The notes under the pieces were generated by a model, which saw only the letters and a list, made by a program, of their open reading frames with translations, searched no databases and was not told where the DNA came from. Source: Tannerella sp. (GTDB lineage Bacteria; Bacteroidota; Bacteroidia; Bacteroidales; Tannerellaceae). From it: 6,288 nucleotides of DNA. The translations under genes were made by a program, and so were the position numbers. The DNA lies in contig JAITMT010000573.1 of the NCBI GenBank assembly GCA_031277235.1, forward strand, positions 1 to 6,288, written 5' to 3'. How positions within the stretch are numbered: position 1 is the stretch's first letter; the number at the start of each line of letters is the position of its first letter. Shown in pieces: positions 4,694 through 6,288 of this stretch.

Positions 4694-5874
4694 AAGAAAA
4701 ATACGTCCGCATCGGCACCTCCTTATACAAGGTGGTGCAGCGTCCGCTCATAAGCGGCGATTTCATCGAAGAAAAAATCCTCTGGAGTTACGACACGCTC
4801 CGGCAGGATTTTGGCAAGAACAACCTCCCGGAAATTGAAAAGTACGACGGTTTCTGCATTATTCCCGACCATATGAACTATAAACAGGTACACGGGACTT
4901 ACCTTAATCAGTATGAACCGGTTAATCATGTTCCCCGTTCGGGAGAATTTCCCCGCATCCTCTCTTTTCTGGAACACATTTTCGGTGAACAAATTGAATT
5001 GGGACTGGACTATCTGCAAATTCTCTATACCCGACCGACACAGATGTTACCCATCCTGTTGCTGGTTTCCAACGAACGCAATACCGGCAAAACGACTTTT
5101 CTGCGCTTCCTGAAAATGATTTTCGGCAAAAACGCCACTTTCAATACGAATGAAGATTTCCGCAGCCAGTTCAACGCGGACTGGGCGCACAGGTTACTGG
5201 TTTTGGTAGATGAACTGCTTTTGAACAAAATGGAGGATACAGAAAAAATCAAAAACCTTTCAACGGCGGGCGACTACAAGATCGAGGCGAAAGGCAAAGA
5301 CCGCCGTGAAATCGAGTTTTTCGCCAAGTTCGTGCTCTGTTCCAACAACGAAAAGAACCCGATAATCATCCCCAAAGAGGAAGTACGCTTTTGGGTACGA
5401 AAAATCAATCCGGTTGAAAGGGACAATATCAACCTTCGGGAACAGATGGCTACGGAAATTCCACATTTTTTATATTTTCTTCTTCACCGTGAACTCTCCA
5501 CTCCAAACGAATCCCGGATGTGGTTCAGTCCGTCCGCGCTTGAAACGGCTGCCTTGCTGAAAATCAAGAAATACAATGCCAATAAAGTCGAAATGGAAAT
5601 GGCGGCGTATTGTCTTGACATGATGGAACGGCTCGAAAAGGACAGCATCAAGTGCTGTGCTGCCGATTTTCTCGATATATTGCGGAATGCGGGACTGAAA
5701 ACCGACCTTGCACAAGTCCGCAGTATCCTGAAAGACAACTGGGATATTCATTCCGAAAAGAACAGCGATTATATTTTTTATCATACCGGATCAGACGGCG
5801 AACTGTTCCCCGCAAAAAGGAAAGGACGCTATTTTGAGATAAAACGGTCGGAAATAGACGGAATTCTGTTGTAA
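4690..5874 (+). CDS. SF3-type primase-helicase (DUF5906/D5-like) replication ATPase
   Basis: A 394-residue AAA+ ATPase of the superfamily 3 kind, expected to unwind DNA at the element's origin. After an N-terminal domain of about 115 residues come the Walker A region SNERNTGKTTF (127-137; N128 replaces the first glycine, a form I associate with this family), Walker B LLVLVDE (169-175), the motif C/sensor strand FVLCSNN (214-220) and arginine-finger candidates R233 and R237 (VRFWVRK). The C-terminal 130 residues look like a helical and winged-helix region (CCAADFLDILRNAGLKTD...). No primase active site is visible in this protein, so priming is probably left to the gene starting at 6194. It starts within the stop of the preceding HTH gene (ATGA) with no Shine-Dalgarno sequence. 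The family name is from motif recognition, not a search. Confidence 0.87.
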   Translation: MKEKYVRIGTSLYKVVQRPLISGDFIEEKILWSYDTLRQDFGKNNLPEIEKYDGFCIIPDHMNYKQVHGTYLNQYEPVNHVPRSGEFPRILSFLEHIFGEQIELGLDYLQILYTRPTQMLPILLLVSNERNTGKTTFLRFLKMIFGKNATFNTNEDFRSQFNADWAHRLLVLVDELLLNKMEDTEKIKNLSTAGDYKIEAKGKDRREIEFFAKFVLCSNNEKNPIIIPKEEVRFWVRKINPVERDNINLREQMATEIPHFLYFLLHRELSTPNESRMWFSPSALETAALLKIKKYNANKVEMEMAAYCLDMMERLEKDSIKCCAADFLDILRNAGLKTDLAQVRSILKDNWDIHSEKNSDYIFYHTGSDGELFPAKRKGRYFEIKRSEIDGILL

Positions 5875-5920
5875 TGTTGTTTTTTATATCTAAAACTATG
5901 ATATTCAACATTTTTATCAA

Positions 5921-6076
5921 CACAACAAACACACAACAGAAGCACAACAGAAAAGTAATTTGTTGTACAAAGTCCCAACGGATTAAAACTTTGTTGTGGA
6001 TTTGTTGTGTCCGTAACTTTTTATTTAACAGCAATTTAGCCTCAATTCACAACAAAACAACAAAAATTTCAACAAC
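5921..6076. other. Candidate replication origin with iteron-like CACAACA repeats
   Basis: CACAACA starts at 5921, 5932 and 5943, an exact 11-bp period. Its reverse complement appears as TTTGTTGTG at 5990-5998 and 6001-6009, again 11 bp apart. A further TTTGTTGT lies at 5959-5966, another CACAACA at 6048-6054, and related AACAACA/CAACAAC words at 6056-6076. One helical turn between sites would put them on the same DNA face. The tract lies in the 319-bp gap between a helicase gene and a primase gene and is followed by very AT-rich DNA (6095-6193) suited to melting. An origin is the most economical reading; an operator controlling the primase gene is the alternative. Confidence 0.6.
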
Positions 6077-6120
6077 GTATCCCCTTTGCGGAAATTATGT
6101 AAAGTATTATATTACAAAAT

Positions 6121-6162
6121 TTTGCCGTCGAAAAGAAAAAGAAAACATCTGTTCGCGGCAAA
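6121..6162. repeat. Inverted repeat upstream of the primase gene
   Basis: TTTGCCG (6121-6127) and CGGCAAA (6156-6162) are perfect 7-bp inverted copies separated by 28 purine-rich bases. The right copy ends 31 bp before the ATG at 6194. It may be an operator or a leader stem. It is GC-containing in a very AT-rich setting, which makes it stand out. Confidence 0.45.
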
Positions 6163-6193
6163 TTTATATAAATCAGTTAAATATTAACAAATT

Positions 6194-6288
6194 ATGAATA
6201 TAACAGAAGCAAAAAACATTCCCCTTGCGGACTGGCTGCAATCCATCGGGATAAAGCCCTGCAAGCGGCAGGGCAATAATTTATGGTA
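6194..6288 (+). CDS. N-terminus of a DNA primase-like (CHC2/Toprim) protein, 3' partial
   Basis: Only 31 codons are in the window. They read MNITEAKNIPLADWLQSIG and then IKPCKRQGNNLW. The pattern of a short helix (AKNIPLADWLxxxG) followed by a KRxGNNLWY-like strand is the usual opening of Bacteroidota element primases with a CHC2 zinc finger and Toprim domain; the zinc ligands and catalytic residues would lie to the right. The ATG at 6194 is preceded by AT-rich DNA (TTAACAAATT) without a Shine-Dalgarno sequence. Its position after an SF3-type helicase and iteron-like DNA supports a role in priming replication of the element. A full-length match cannot be judged from this fragment. Confidence 0.72.
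   Translation, partial: MNITEAKNIPLADWLQSIGIKPCKRQGNNLW

Larger units (their letters stand above)
3540..6288 (+). mobile_element. Left part of a putative integrative/mobilizable element (replication module)
   Basis: Four plus-strand genes in a row (HTH protein, excisionase-like HTH protein, SF3-type helicase, primase N-terminus) with iteron-like DNA between the last two form a cargo-free replication block, as known from Bacteroides mobilizable and conjugative elements. The module call is inference. No integrase, relaxase or att repeat is seen. The left limit is a guess: the host gene rfbD ends its regulatory region near 3052 and the element's first promoter is at 3601, so the true edge lies somewhere between. 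The right end is beyond the window. Confidence 0.5.

Noticed and set aside
5874..6197. 107-codon plus-strand frame overlapping the helicase stop (TAATG) and the primase start
   Set aside because: It is read from AT-rich and CACAACA-repeat DNA, has low-complexity Asn/Lys/Ile/Thr composition and no domain-like pattern. The start overlap is probably chance; the iteron-like repeats explain the region better.

Overview
The window looks like a Bacteroidota chromosome, probably Bacteroidales. Several upstream regions carry the -33 TTTG / -7 TAnnTTTG promoter pattern of that phylum, starts mostly lack Shine-Dalgarno sequences, and short AT-rich tandem repeats and GC-rich palindromes fill the gaps between genes. 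The species cannot be named from the sequence.

Left part (1-3052), ordinary host genes: the last 54 codons of a FISUMP/DUF1566-like surface protein (+), a strong stem-loop that can end transcription from both sides, then two minus-strand housekeeping genes, prfC (peptide chain release factor 3) and upstream of it rfbD/rmlD (dTDP-4-dehydrorhamnose reductase). The gap between rfbD and prfC is packed with repeats. They run into the 3' end of rfbD and appear to have given the protein a repeat-encoded tail. A near-consensus promoter places the rfbD start at 2997.

Middle part (3053-3713), no convincing gene: a short direct repeat, an array of small palindromes spaced 51 bp apart, a possible decayed ORF reading leftwards from a well-formed but orphan promoter (3508-3538), and the rightward promoter and leader hairpin of the next block.

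Right part (3714-6288), all on the plus strand, looks like the replication module of an integrative or mobilizable element: a small HTH protein, an 86-nt nested inverted repeat, a second promoter, an excisionase/MerR-like HTH protein overlapping by ATGA an SF3-type DUF5906-like helicase, about 320 bp of very AT-rich DNA with CACAACA motifs at 11-bp spacing in both orientations, and the start of a primase-like gene cut by the window edge. Helicase, iteron-like DNA and primase in a row suggest an origin of replication between 5875 and 6193. No integrase, relaxase or attachment site is visible, so the element's ends and type remain unknown.
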